DNA from: Malania oleifera
Lineage: Eukaryota; Streptophyta; Magnoliopsida; Santalales; Ximeniaceae
Direction: 5' to 3'
Assembly: GCF_029873635.1 (NCBI RefSeq)
Contig: NC_080419.1
Location: 80,460,931-80,524,930 of the forward strand
DNA length: 64,000 nucleotides
Shown: positions 11,601 through 23,667 of the stretch, in pieces
How positions within the stretch are numbered: the stretch's first letter is position 1
Layout of the letters: every line of letters begins with the position of its first letter
Notes under the pieces: model-generated
Databases searched by the model: none
Seen by the model: the letters and a program-made list of their open reading frames with translations, nothing else
Told to the model about the DNA's origin: nothing
Made by a program: the position numbers and the translations under genes

Positions 11601-12656
11601 AAGTACATAAAAAATAAACATGATCATTTTGTTTATTTTTGTAGACTACAAAACGGATCTTTTATATATTTACTCTTGTATGTTGATGATATGTTGATAG
11701 CTTCAAAGAATAGGGAAGAAATCAACAAATTGAAATGTCAGTTAAATCAAGAGTTTGAGATGAAAGATCTTGGTGAAGCAAAGAAGATTCTTGGTATGGA
11801 GATTCGCAGAGACAGAATGAGAGGAAGAGTTAGTTTGTCTCAGAAACAGTATTTGAAGAAGGTAGTACAGAGTTTTGGCATGCCTGAGCAGTCAAAACCA
11901 GTAAGCACTCCTTTTGCTCCTCATTTCAAATTTAGTGCTGCTTTATCTCCTAAATCAGATGAGGAACGTAAGTATATGTCACATGTTCCTTATGCAAGTG
12001 CTGTTGGTAGTCTGATGTATACAATGGTTTGTACTAGACTTGATATTTCACAAGCTGTTAGTATGGTGAGCAGATATATGCATGATCTGGGTAAAGGACA
12101 CTGGCAAGCTGTGAAATGGATTTTGAGATGTATTATGAATACGATTGATATTGGTATAGTATTTGAAAAAAATAATACTATTGAACAACGTGTTGTTGGA
12201 TATGTGGATTCGGATTTTGCAGGTGATTTGGATAAACGTTGATCAACTACTGGATATATTTTTACATTTGCTAATGGTCCAGTGAGTTGGAGATCTACCT
12301 TACAGTCTACCATTGCCTTGTCTACAACAGAAGCAGAGTACAAGGCAACTTCAGAGGCTATTAAGGAAGCTATTTGGTTGCAGGGTTTACTTGAAAATTT
12401 GGGAGTTGTACAGAAGCACATTGTTGTGTTGTGTAATAGTCAAAGTGCTATTCATTTGGCAAAGAACCAAGTCTATCATGCACGAACGAAGCATATCGAC
12501 GTTTGGTTTCATTTTATGCGGGATATTATTGATGGAGGGAAGATACTTCTTCAGAAGATTGCTACAACTGAAAATCCCGCAGATATGTTGACCAAAATTG
12601 TGTCAACAATCAAGTTCAAACATTGTTTGGACTTGATCAATATCCTACAAATCTGA
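8627..12656 (+). pseudogene. Copia gag-pol polyprotein, degenerate (Copia-I copy 2)
   Basis: Better preserved than copy 1. Gag and zinc knuckle (CAFCRERGHWKKDC), protease LDSGCSYHMC, preintegrase, integrase (HTDVWGP, SDNGGEY), RT (DVKTTFLHGDLEEEIY, YVDDML) and RNase H (STTEAEYKA) can be followed. It shares the stops at 8855 and 8915 with copy 1. It has its own stops near 9686, 10830, 10864, 11182, 11598 and 12240, and a one-base deletion near 9788. Not functional. Confidence 0.92.
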
Positions 12657-12743
12657 GTATTTTTAGAAGGCGCCGATGATGTGGAACTCTAGAAAATGTT
12701 GGTGATTGAAAATTTTGTTGAATTTATCATCAAGGTGGAGATT

Positions 12744-12870
12744 TGTTGTTGTTTTTGTCCCACTCTGGTAGAATACTTCCACCTTACCATAAAAGGTGGT
12801 TTTGAATTTTTTATATTATTTGTCCCACATTGGAGAGAAGTGTTTTTTAGACTTGAGGTTAAAGCTATAT
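12744..12870 (+). repeat. 3' LTR of Copia-I copy 2, first part
   Basis: Starts TGTTGTTG after the purine tract CAAGGTGGAGATT and stops at 12870, where the large element inserted. The remaining 237 bp are at 26493-26729. Confidence 0.9.
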
Positions 12871-14249
12871 TGTAGACACCCTATTTTTGCCCTAACCAAA
12901 TAGAACAAGGGGTTCCCTTTTTATTATTATTTTATTTTTATTATTAGTATTTTTATTATTACTCTTTTATAATTATTTATTATTTATTATTATTGTTATT
13001 ATTAATTTACTATAATTATTATTATTACCTTATTATTATTATTATTATTATTATTTTTAATATCTTTATTATTTTTATTTTTACCATAATTATTTATTAT
13101 TATTTACTATTAATAGTAGTATTATTTTTATTATTATTATCTTATGGATACTTATATTATTATGATAATTATCATTATTATTATTATTTCCTTTTTCATT
13201 ATTACCATAAGAATAAAAGAATAAAAAAAAAAAATCAAAGAAGGAAGGTTGTATTAGGGTTTTCATTTTTTTTATTATAAAGCAAAGGGGGGCACAGCGC
13301 ATAGCAGCACGCACAGCAAAAAAAAAAAAAAAATTCATTCTGCTTCTTCTTCTTCTAGGTCTTTTCCTTCTTCTTCTTCGCCGCCCCTCCACTCTGCAAC
13401 TCCTGCTTCTCCCTCTCTGTTCCCTTTCTCACGGCCAGACTCCCACACCCACAAGCAACCCCCTTTGCTGCAACAAACCAACACCACACTCCCATCCATC
13501 CCACGGCCACCCGGCGAAGAGCCCCTGCAGCCTGTTCCCTCACCAGTTCCGGCGGGCAGCAACAGAAAACAGAGCACACAGGAATCCGGTTGCCGTCAGT
13601 CCGTTGCTCGTAGCTCCAACCTCTGCAATCGCCAACCTCTGACACTAGACTCCTCTGCTGCTCCTCTGCCTCTGTCTCTCCCATAATCAGTTCCATCCTC
13701 CACGCTATGGCCAGAACCGTCCCAGCAGCCGAATCCAGCCATCCCCACTCCGATCACCATCCAGTCTACACCCACAGCAACTCATACCCGAAACACCACA
13801 GCACAGCAGACCACCCGAGAGCATAACCACAGCAGTACCCCTGCCGCACTAGACCGCCGCCCTCTCTGCACAGCTCCGGCCATACCAGATCTCCGGCGAC
13901 CATCACAAAAGAACCGCAACAACCATTACGGCAACCTCACCACCCAGTAACATAGTCAACCTCCCGGCCTCCATACTTGACGAACCAGCAGATTTGGCCT
14001 CACACCAGGCAAACCGAGCCCCCTCCAGCCACGACTCCCATCTCCGGCCCCCTCTGTAAGCCCCACTGCATGTAGTCCACGAGCACAAGCACACATTGTC
14101 ACACACATGCATGTATACACATGAAGTTTATTTATTTCTTATTTTTTTATTTTTCTTGTACATTTAAATTGAGCTTTGTATATTTGTATATCTAACATTA
14201 ATATGTTTTTTGCAGGATTTTTCCACCTTTGGCTATAATATTAATTCAG

Positions 14250-14299
<50 letters not shown>

Positions 14300-15916
14300 A
14301 CATCAATTTGTTTTTATTGCAGGATTTTTCTTCACTTTAGGATGTCGATTATTTTAGGCTTAAATTTGTTTAGGGTTGTAATTATTTATATATATATATA
14401 TATATACCCATCTCCATATTTTTAATTGTTTTCATATTTAATACCCATGTCTATATTTTTTTATTGTGAATATTAATTGATTTGTTCTCATTGTTGTAGG
14501 GTTCGTAAAATTTGTTAGTTGACGTTCTTGTTGGTATTTTGGTGGTGCATATTATTTAATGAACATTATTATTCTTGTAGAAGTGTTACAATTAGAATTT
14601 GTTTTAACCTTTATACTTTTGTTGTATTTAGGGTATGTATTAAATTTCATATTCATTTTTAGGGTTTCCTTATTTGGATTTACAGAGTTTCCATTTTATC
14701 ACGTATCGATTTCCATAGCTTGACTATTTCTATATTATCATATATGTGTATTTATTGTTTCCATATTGTTACACATTGATTTCCTTTTTAGGGTTTGATT
14801 TCTTCCCTATTATTGGATATTATTGTTTATGATTAGATTAAAGTTATATAGGGCCTATATTGTTATTAATATTATGATGTATACACCTTATTATTCTAGT
14901 AGCATTTATCATTGGTAATTATGTGCTATGATATATATACATATATACATATTGGTTGTGTTATTGTTACAAGTAGCGTATTATTGTTATAATATATTAG
15001 GGCTTCGGTTACTTCATGTTAATATTGTATGTTTTGAACTATTATTATGATTTTGTTAATATGGTATCTTTTGGATTATTAGTATTGTTGCATTACTACC
15101 CTATACCTTGGGTTTTTCCCTATTGCTATGTTAATTGCGTATATATCTTAGGGCTTTGATTAATTCATATTGTTTATGGTGTTTTTAGAATTTTTAGGAT
15201 CTAAGCATATATGGTATTTTAAGTATTTTGATATATATAGTGATAACATTATAGTATTTCTATTATGTTTACATGTGATGAGATTTATTATAGTATCCTT
15301 AGTATATTAATATGTATATAGTAATATGGTATCTTGTTACTTATTTTGACATTCATAGTATTTTAGTAGGTATGTGTTACTTATTACTCTATTACCATAC
15401 ATTAAAACCTCCCATATTAGTATTTTCCTATAAAAAAATCCTATAAGGTTTCCAAAATTTGGGAGTGTACTTTCCTAAGTATTTTATTGATTTTGATCCC
15501 TATGATTTTATTGCGGGGGTATGAGCCTTCGGGCTTCACGTACCTTAAGCTCTGAGGGAATATATATATGTATATATTGTATTTATTTATTTATTTATTT
15601 TATGTGTATTTATACATTCATAAAAAGGAGTAATTTAAAGACTTATTAGATTAACTTAGGGATAATTTCAAATTAATTAGGTACCGTTCGTAAGAACGGG
15701 CGCGTAGGGGGTGCTCGTACCTTCCCCTCGCGTAACCGAACTCCCGACCCCAGCTCTGGTAATGTAGACTCATTCTACCCATAACGGGGTAGTACTCACA
15801 TGTTCTAACCACACTAAAGGTTAGTGGCGACTCCGACATTCATATTTTTAATTGAAAATTAAAATTAATTTTAATTTCGCCACCCGGGGCACACGCGCTC
15901 CCGGGACGTCACGACA
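12871..15916 (+). repeat. 5' LTR of the gag-only element
   Basis: 3,046 bp, TGTAGACACC...ACGACA. It contains a long ATT-rich stretch (12915-13200), a GC-rich pyrimidine-rich segment (13340-14110), a (TA)n run at about 14252-14296, and a conserved GC-rich 3' portion (15680-15916). It is longer than the 3' LTR mainly through microsatellite differences. Minus-strand open frames in 13340-13700 are low-complexity and not taken as genes. Confidence 0.92.
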
Positions 15917-15918
15917 GC

Positions 15919-15938
15919 TTGGCGACTCCGCTAGGGAC
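15919..15938 (+). promoter_or_regulatory. Primer-binding site of the gag-only element
   Basis: TTGGCGACTCCGCTAGGGAC lies two bases after the LTR. This type of site is known from plant Tat/Ogre Gypsy elements. I did not verify the matching tRNA. A similar GTGGCGACTCC lies within the LTR near 15823. Confidence 0.7.
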
Positions 15939-17902
15939 ATTAGAGAGTCGAGCCATTAATTAATTAAAAATTTTCCTAGGTTCAAATTTAATAAATCTTC
16001 TAATTACTCCTTATTTTGTGAATATTATAATTTGTAAATAACTTTGATTAATTGTAAATATTTTACTTCCATAATTTGTAAATATCCTTAATTAATTAAA
16101 AAATATTTTGTTTCCTAATTTTTTTGAATATTAATTGTAGATATTTTGTTTCCAAATATTCTGAATTAGCGTATTAATTGTAGATATTTTAAATAAGCAT
16201 ATTAATTATAAATATTTTGTATACTAATCATAAATATTTTGTTTCCTTATTTTTTGTTTCCAAATTTTTTGTGAATAAACATATTAATTGCAAATATTGT
16301 GTTTCCTTATCTTTTGAATATATATATTAACTGTAGATATCTTGTTTCCATATTGTTTATAGCATGTGAATAAATGTGGGGATAGTGGGCTTAGGTTGAA
16401 ATTTGAATTCACACACTTTCACGCTCTATACCCGAGCTTTCCTTACTAGGATTAGATAGGAGTGTAATAGCGTCAGTCCTTTCGTGGCAGAGCTTGATGG
16501 GACCCGCGAACCACTCCGCTCAGTGCGGGTTTTATCCGGACCCCAATGGGGGAGGATGGGATTCCAAACTGGGGACCTTTTGTCAATAGGGTTAGAGCCT
16601 ACCCACACATACTTGTATATAGTTTTCCTTAACTAGGATAGTGCCATGACGAACCCTGTATATACATACCTACCCTGGGTTGGGACATCCTTATCCCCAT
16701 ACCGTCTATTGTATATATGTTGTGAGATACCTTGTATTATATCATGCATTCTGCATCCATTTTAGACTTACATACTACTTAGCCAGTATTTTGAAAAAGC
16801 CCAATAATGAGACCATGGCCCATCCTTTCAACAATGAAGCACTTGGCCCAAGCATTTTAAAATATAGGTCGACCCAACCCTTTTCAAATAAATCGGGCCC
16901 AATTCTTTAAAAACAAACCTAGGCCCGACATTTTCCTAAGTAAAAACTTGGCCCAGACATGATTTCCAAAGAGGGTCAAACCCAGATTTCCAAAAATGGG
17001 CTTCAGCCCTATCACCTAAAAATTCGGGCCAACATTTTTTCAAGTAATCCAAGCCCAATTCCTTTTCAACTAGGGCCTCAGCCCATCATGAAATATGGGT
17101 CGACCCAACCCTTTTCAAATAAATCGGGCCCAATTCTTTAAAAACAAATCTAGGCCCGACATTTTCCTAAGTAAAAACTTGGCCCAGACATGATTTCCAA
17201 AGAGGGTCAAACCCAGATTTCAAAAAATGGGCTTCAACCCTATCACCTAAAAATTCTGGCCAACATTTTTTCGAGTAATCTAAGCCCAATTCCTTTTCAA
17301 CTAGGGCCTCAGCCCATCATGAAATAGGTCGAAGCCCATATTTTAAAATACTTGAGATCCAAGTGCGCACTAAAGTCCACAAGTCCACATTGAATAAATC
17401 CAACAGGTTGACTAGCCTAGGTCAGCCACAACCTCAGAACATAATCTGACCCTTCATAGAACCTGAGGTTCATGGACCGTTAATTAGGAAAGGAATGGTT
17501 AAGGGAAGATTTGAATTGAAATCGCGGCCCATTAGTGGTCATGTTAATCTTGAAATCTCTCATTAGTGGAATTTTTCTAGAATCCTGGCTAAGTTGTCAT
17601 TTAGGTTACATTGTATTCATGCACTTCATCTCATCCATAGTCATGCATGATAGGCTGCATGCACGCTCATGTCTTTATTTATATGTATAAGTACATTGAT
17701 TGCATCCATACATAAACACCTATTACATATCCTGATCATGCATCAAAACACATTCACTCATGTAGTACATAATTATGCATTCATGATTCTAAAAGGAAGT
17801 TTGTTGGTTTTCAGTTCCTAATCAAAGAGGTGGTTTGAGTAATATAAAGCAATAATTGAGACCACCACGCATCAGTACAATACCAGGCGAAGAGCGAGAG
17901 AA
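15939..17902 (+). other. Leader region of the gag-only element, non-coding
   Basis: About 2 kb between primer site and gag. It is AT-rich up to 16380, then a GC-richer stretch (16430-16700), then a 231-bp tandem repeat (16859-17325). No coding capacity recognised. A long untranslated leader is usual in large Tat-type elements. Confidence 0.6.
16859..17325 (+). repeat. 231-bp tandem duplication in the leader
   Basis: Two copies with a 231-bp period (GGTCGACCCAACCC at about 16867 and 17098), differing by a few bases. The start of a third copy (GAAATAGGTCGA) is at about 17321. The repeat is rich in GGCCC/GGGCC words. Confidence 0.88.
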
Positions 17903-19378
17903 ATGAGTGAACAAATGGAAAATAGAGTCCTGGGTCTAGAACAAGGACAATAAGAGATAAATGACAAGATAAGTAAGGTTCTAGAGTTACTGATGAACAA
18001 GGGAAAGGCAGTGCATGTTGATCCTGAAGTAGATGTGGACCCCGCTCATCCCCCAGGGTTCACCCCAGATCATGGACAAACATCAATTCCACCGCCTGGT
18101 GTCATGGGGGGTCCACCACCAAATATGCCTCCTTTCATCCCTGCTATGCCAGCACAGGGGTTCCCAGTAGTAGGAACTCCTCAATTAGTACCTTCTGATA
18201 TGGGGATCAGCAAATCTGAGGCTGAGCGTCGCTGTGACGTATTAGAAGAGCGCTTAAAAGCAATGGAAGGTTCTAATACTTTCAATTCAATTAATCCAAA
18301 TGATCTTTGCTTGGTGCCGAAAGTCACCCTGCCACCCAAGTTCAAAATGCCAGACTTTGAGAAGTTTGACGGGACCCGGTGCCCTCGAACACATTTAGTG
18401 ATGTACTGCCAAACAATGGCCGCATACTCAGACGATGAAAAACTAATGATGCATTGCTTTCAAAGCAGTTTGACCGGGTCTGCCATCCGTTGGTACATTC
18501 AGCAAGATAAGGCTCGGGTCCGCACTTGGAAGGACTTGGCCAACGCCTTTGTTACTCACTATCGTCATGTGACGGAAATGGCGCTTGATCGAATGACTCT
18601 ACAAGAGATGGAGAAAAAATCCACCGAAACATTCAGAGAATATGCTTATAGGTGGAGAGATATGTCAATCCAAGTGGACCCCCCGGTGAGTGATCGAGAG
18701 GCCATCTCCTTGTTCATAAGCACATTAAAAGACCCCTACCGCACACATCTTCGGGGAGCAACTCCCCATGATTTTATGGATATTGTGGCTGCGGGAGGAA
18801 GAATTGAAAGCGATATCAAGGCAGGCCTAGTCAAGGATAGTGGCACAGAAACTGGTTCGGGCAAAAGGTGGACTAATAGGAAGAAGGAAGAAGAGGCACA
18901 AATGATACAGGGGCAGTTTAATTGGAAGAATCAGTACACCAGAGGTGGGAACCAATGGCCCAAGAGAAACTTTGGTTTTGAGCCCATGGTAAATCAAACG
19001 GCGCATACAGGCACAAGGCCGCAGATTGTTCACTCTGGTCCACCGAATCAGCAAGCACAAGATAGGAATGTGACTAGAAACTTTCGAAGGGTGGACCCCA
19101 TTCCCATGAAATATGCCGAATTATTTCCTCAGCTGCGGGAAAGGGGGATGGTATCTGCAATCCCTGGGACGCCCGTTGCGAACCCTCTTCCACAGTGGTA
19201 TGATCCTGGGGTTCGTTGTGAGTACCATGCTAAGTCTCCCGGCCATACTATTGACAGATGTTGGGCCTTCAAGCATAAGGTGCAATTATTAAGAGATGCT
19301 GGATGGTTAGCATTCGATGACAAGCAACCGGGAGTCCAGGGGAATCCTTTGCCCGAACACGAGGAAGGAAGTGGTTAA
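17903..19378 (+). pseudogene. Gag polyprotein of the non-autonomous Gypsy element, one nonsense codon
   Basis: The reading begins ATG at 17903 (MSEQMENRVLGLEQGQ) and hits TAA at 17951-17953. The same frame then runs open to 19378, about 490 codons in total. The part after residue ~115 has the retrotransposon gag domain (MHCFQSSLTGSAIRWYIQQD, LANAFVTHYRHVTEMALDRM, TFREYAYRWRD). The C-terminus has a CxxHx5HxxxxC finger (CEYHAKSPGHTIDRC), as in Tat/Ogre gags, rather than the usual CCHC knuckle. If the stop is real, translation could restart at the ATG at 17993, giving 461 residues that keep the whole capsid-like domain. A sequencing error or readthrough is possible. No pol follows. Confidence 0.85.
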
Positions 19379-21355
19379 CATATCCAGGAGGTTCCCAAAT
19401 CAATGGTTTCAGTCGTTATCCACCAAGGCTAAAATGATGGAGTGCTGAACTTTTGACTATCTAATCCTTTTCAGTTGATGTTCTTTTGTTTTCCATTGTT
19501 ATTTGCTTTTTGTAATCCGTGGACGCCAGTGCCTCGGAATATTTTCTATATTCAATAAAATGAATTATGCATTTAGTTATCTCATTTGCATCATGAGTCC
19601 AGTTGCCAAATTTTGTTTGCTTATGTTTCATGCTGGAATAAGGAAAGTAACATTGCCAGTGTTCATGAGCTAGAAAGAGATGATAAAGGATGAAACAATC
19701 GTTGAATTCAGACATTATTTTTACTTTCCAAGGAATTCAACGAAGTGGCGGGGCTGTTCTGATAATTTCCTATCAATTAATCACTCATGTTTTGATCAAA
19801 TGATGGATGACCCTCTTTGGCCGACCAGTTATCCCTAAAAAGAACCCAAACAATGATTTACCATTTGTTAACCAAATTGAGCCTGAATGTTAAACCAGCT
19901 TTTTCTTAAAAGTCAGATCACCAAAAATCCAACCTGAGTTTGGGTCCCTTAGCGTTTGGCAAATCATTTGAGACAATAGTCATTACCAAAAGGATGGCAG
20001 GCCATTTTTCTGCTACCCAGAAGAAAGTCAAAGAAGAAATCCCTTGCAAACTCCTTTTGAGCCTGAAAGATTCATTTCTTGATTATCCCGTCAAAGGACC
20101 ACACCCCACACTGGGGCAGTTTTTAAAGACTCGTCCCAATTGAAGTTCAAATGAAAATAAAGTCAAGATTCCTTTATAAAAGGAAAAGGGAAAGTTGCAG
20201 TAAAAGAATGAAAGAAAAAAAAAAGAAAAGAAAGAAAGAAAGAGAAAAGCAGGAGGAAGAAGAAAAAGAATAAGGGACTTACTACATATGTGATCTTTGA
20301 CCAAATTACCCTGGATGAAATTGATGATTTTGAGCCTTATGTAACTCCTTTCTTCTTTAACCCATATCCTTAGCCTACATTACGGTCCAAATGAAAGTCC
20401 TGACCGGATTGGTATACATTGTTGTCTTAAATGATTTGTCAGACTCAATGTTGAGTCTGAACTACGTAATGACCTGATCCTGAAAAGGTACGTAGGCAGC
20501 TTGTTTAAATAACAAGTTCGGTCAACAGCTTGCAAAGCGCCTCAACTCGAACCGGGGGCATAAAACATCATTTGGGGTGGTATATTTGAGCCTTAGTTTC
20601 CCTTTTATTCTGAAAGCCTACATCCCTAAGCCTACGTTTCGTCCCGAGTCTTAAAGACCATCTTGAGATCAAAGCATGGGTTGATGGAACCGGGAAAGTT
20701 GAAGAGAATAACAGTCAGCTAGGCTGGGAAATCAATGTTACATGACTTTTGAATACTGGTATGAACTTTTCCTACGATAGCATTGAAACATAGTAAAACA
20801 TTTATTTAGTGCAGATGGCCTTTTGATTTAGCGAGTTGATATCATAATTGCATAATCATTCCTTGTTCCTTAAAAGAAAAAAAGAAAAAAAAAAGAAACC
20901 CTTCTTATTCTTTAGAGCATTAAAAGAGGATGGATAGTCAAAGAGTTTCAAAATCTTCAGAAATTTCTATAAAGAAGATCCTTGTGGAGAAAGAGCAGTC
21001 AAACTGGGATAAATGTTATGTCAGAATCTGCTTATTCAAAAGAATCCAACTATAGAGTCAAGATCAGTGGCAGATGAATTTAACCGGGGCAAATTTCGAG
21101 TTTAGTTTCAGCACGTCCCATTCAAGCGTCTTCTTATTAGATTGGAATATGAAATCAAGGTCAGGATCAGCTGTAGGTCCATTCAACTGGGGCAGATTTT
21201 GTGATTTTTATTTGAGCCGAGTAAATCACTTCCATGGTCAGATAAATCAAAAAGATTGAGCCAAGATCAGTTAACGATCCATTCAAATGCGGCAAGTTTC
21301 AAGTACAGATCAAATATGAGGTCATTGATCACAAGCGCATTGAGAGAAAAGATTC
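19379..21355 (+). other. Post-gag non-coding region where pol would be expected
   Basis: No DD-motif RT, integrase or RNase H can be read in any frame. The sequence is not simple repeat and contains words common in Tat-like elements (a TACGTAGGCAGC motif at about 20490). It appears to be a long 3' untranslated region or heavily altered sequence. Confidence 0.6.
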
Positions 21356-21660
21356 ATGCATTGTCATGCATTTTTCACGCATTGTCATACATTTCATGCA
21401 CTGCCTAAATTTCATATATTGCTATGCATTCCATGCATTACCAGACATTGCCATGTATTTCATGCATCACCTAAATTTCATGCATTGTCATGCATTCCAT
21501 GCATTACCATACATCTTATGCATTACCATACATCTTATGCATTGTCCTGCATTTCATGCATTATCCTATATTTCACACATTACTACACACCTCATGCATC
21601 TCATGCATTGTCATGCATTTCATGCACTACCATACATCTTATGCATTTCATATATTACAC
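21356..21660 (+). repeat. ATGCATT-rich imperfect short tandem repeats
   Basis: The words CATGCATT, CCATACAT and TTCATGCA recur about every 10-25 bases for 300 bp. All three plus frames are open here because of the repeat, so the open frames are not genes. Confidence 0.75.
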
Positions 21661-22049
21661 AAAAAAAATAAAAAAATAAAAATGCATACATATAATCACA
21701 AGTTAGCAACATGCATACATATAGCAGCATATCATTGCATTTGAGCATCACAAGTAGCAATAGAGCACCCTTCACACTTGTTTTGAGCTTTCAAATGATT
21801 ATTTGACATCCTGGATGGAGAGATTTCAGTTGTGTTTAATGTTGAGCTGGGGTAGCTGACCCCAAGCACACATTGATTTACTTGGAAAATTGGGGCAAGT
21901 TGACCCCAGACACACATTGATTTATTTTGAACTGGGGCAACAGATCCCAAAGATAGGGGATTCATTCATTGACATTTAGACTTTACCCCAAGTGCATTTT
22001 CCAAATAGAGTAACAACTTTCAAAACTTTGCTTTCACACCTTGTTACTG

Positions 22050-23039
22050 GTTGAGATGGCTGGATCATCGTATCCCTACGGCTCGAATTCTTACATTCGA
22101 AGCAAGCCATCATTGTGTCCCATGGTAGGATCATCGTGTCCCTACGGCTCGGATTCTTACATTCGAAGCAAGCCATCATTGTGTCCCATGGCTGGATCAT
22201 CGTGTCCCAACGGCTCGGATTCTTACATTCGAAGCAAGCCATCATTGTGTCCCATGGCAGGATCATCGTGTCCCTACGGCTCGAATTCTTACATTCGAAG
22301 CAAGCCATCATTGTGTCCCATGGCAGGATCATCGTGTCCCTACGGCTCGGATTCTTACATTCGAAGCAAGCCATCATTGTGTCCCATGGCTGGATCATCG
22401 TGTCCCTACGGTTCGGATTCTTACATTCGAAGCAAGCCATCATTGTGTCCCATGGCTGGATCATAGTGTCCCTACGGCTCGGATTCTTACATTCGAAACA
22501 AGCCATCATTGTGTCCCATGGCTGGATCATCGTGTCCTTACGGCTCGGATTCTTACATTTGAAACAAGCCATCATTGTGTCCCATGGCTGGATCATCGTG
22601 TCCCTACGGCTCGGATTCTTACATTCGAAGCAAGCCATAATTGTGTCCCATGGCTGGATCATCGTGTCTTTACGGCTCGGATTCTTACATTCGAAGCAAG
22701 CCATCATTGTGTCCCATGGCTGGATCATTGTGTCCCTACGGCTCGGATTCTTACATTCGAAGCAAGCCATCATTGTGTCCCATGGCTGGATCATCGTGTC
22801 CCTACGGCTCGGATTCTTACATTCGAAGCAAGCCATCATTGTGTCCTATGGCTGGATCATCGTGTCCCTACGACTCGGATTCTTACATTCGAAGCAAGCC
22901 ATCATTGTGTCCCATGGCTGGATCATCGTGTCCCTACGGCTCGGATTCTTACATTCGAAGCAAGCCATCATTGTGTCCCATGGCTTAATAATCGTATCCC
23001 TACGGCTCGGATTCTTACATTCGAAGCAAGCCATCATTG
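22050..23039 (+). repeat. 66-bp minisatellite, about 15 units
   Basis: The unit contains GGCTGGATCATCGTGTCCC, then TACGGCTCGGATTCTTAC, then GCAAGCCATCATTGTG. Fifteen head-to-tail copies differ by one to four bases. Because 66 is a multiple of three and the unit lacks stops in several frames, long open frames appear on both strands (for example 22115-23170 plus, 21976-22839 minus). They translate into 22-residue repeats and are not considered genes. Confidence 0.95.
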
Positions 23040-23040
23040 T

Positions 23041-23316
23041 ACTTTGGCGCTCGGGTTCGCAAACCCAGTGCAAGTCATTCTCATATACTTTGGCGCTCGG
23101 GTTCGCAAACCCAGTGCAAGTCATTCTCATGTACTTGGGCGCTCGGGTTCTCAAACTCAGTGCAAGTTAGTCTCATGTACTTTGGCGCTCGGGTTCTCAA
23201 ACCCAGTGCAAGTCATTCTCATGTACTTTGGCGCTCGGGTTCTCAAACCCAGTGCAAGTCATTCTCACATACTTTGGCGTTTGGATTCTTACATTCAGTG
23301 CAAATTATCCCTGATT
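23041..23316 (+). repeat. 46-bp minisatellite, about 6 units
   Basis: The unit begins ACTTTGGCGCTCGGGTTC and starts at 23041, 23087, 23133, 23179, 23225 and 23271. It follows the 66-bp array directly and shares a core with it. The last unit carries GGATTCTTACATTC from the 66-bp unit. Confidence 0.92.
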
Positions 23317-23457
23317 GGCAAAAGCAAACAATACCTGATTGAAAAGCCCAGACAGTTGCGTGGCCTGGCTAAAATAGGTGTCTTTTATCTTTACAGGCTT
23401 GTTACTACAAAAAACGTAGGAGAGTTCCTACCGTTACATTGAAGTAACTAAGCCTAC

Positions 23458-23470
23458 AAAGAGGGGCAAC
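23458..23470 (+). promoter_or_regulatory. Polypurine tract of the gag-only element
   Basis: AAAGAGGGGCAAC lies immediately before the 3' LTR (TGTAGACACC). It is the expected plus-strand primer. Confidence 0.85.
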
Positions 23471-23629
23471 TGTAGACACCCTATTTTTACCCTAGCCAAA
23501 TAGAACAAGGGGTTCCCTTTTTATTATTATTTTATTATTATTATTAGTATTTTTATTATTACTCTCTTATAATTATTTTTTATTTATTATTATTGTTATT
23601 ATTAATTTACTATAATTATTATTATTACC

Positions 23630-23667
<38 letters not shown>

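Noticed and set aside
12993..13280. Leu/Tyr/Ile-rich frame as a membrane protein (also 23593-23868)
   Set aside because: Translation of ATT-repeat sequence within the LTR.
13355..13696. Minus-strand frames in the LTR of the gag-only element (also 23964-24305)
   Set aside because: Low-complexity Arg/Glu-rich translations of a pyrimidine-rich LTR segment. They are present in both LTRs only because the LTRs are duplicates.
16430..16608. GC-rich segment in the leader as a tRNA or rRNA gene
   Set aside because: I could not fold it into a cloverleaf with conserved tRNA boxes, and it lies inside the retrotransposon leader.
21976..22839. Open frames of 287 (minus) and 351 (plus) codons at 21976-23170 as repeat proteins
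   Set aside because: They follow from a 66-bp tandem repeat without stops; both strands are open at once and no start, context or domain supports a protein.
22050..23316. CRISPR-like array
   Set aside because: Units are contiguous without unique spacers, inside a plant retrotransposon.
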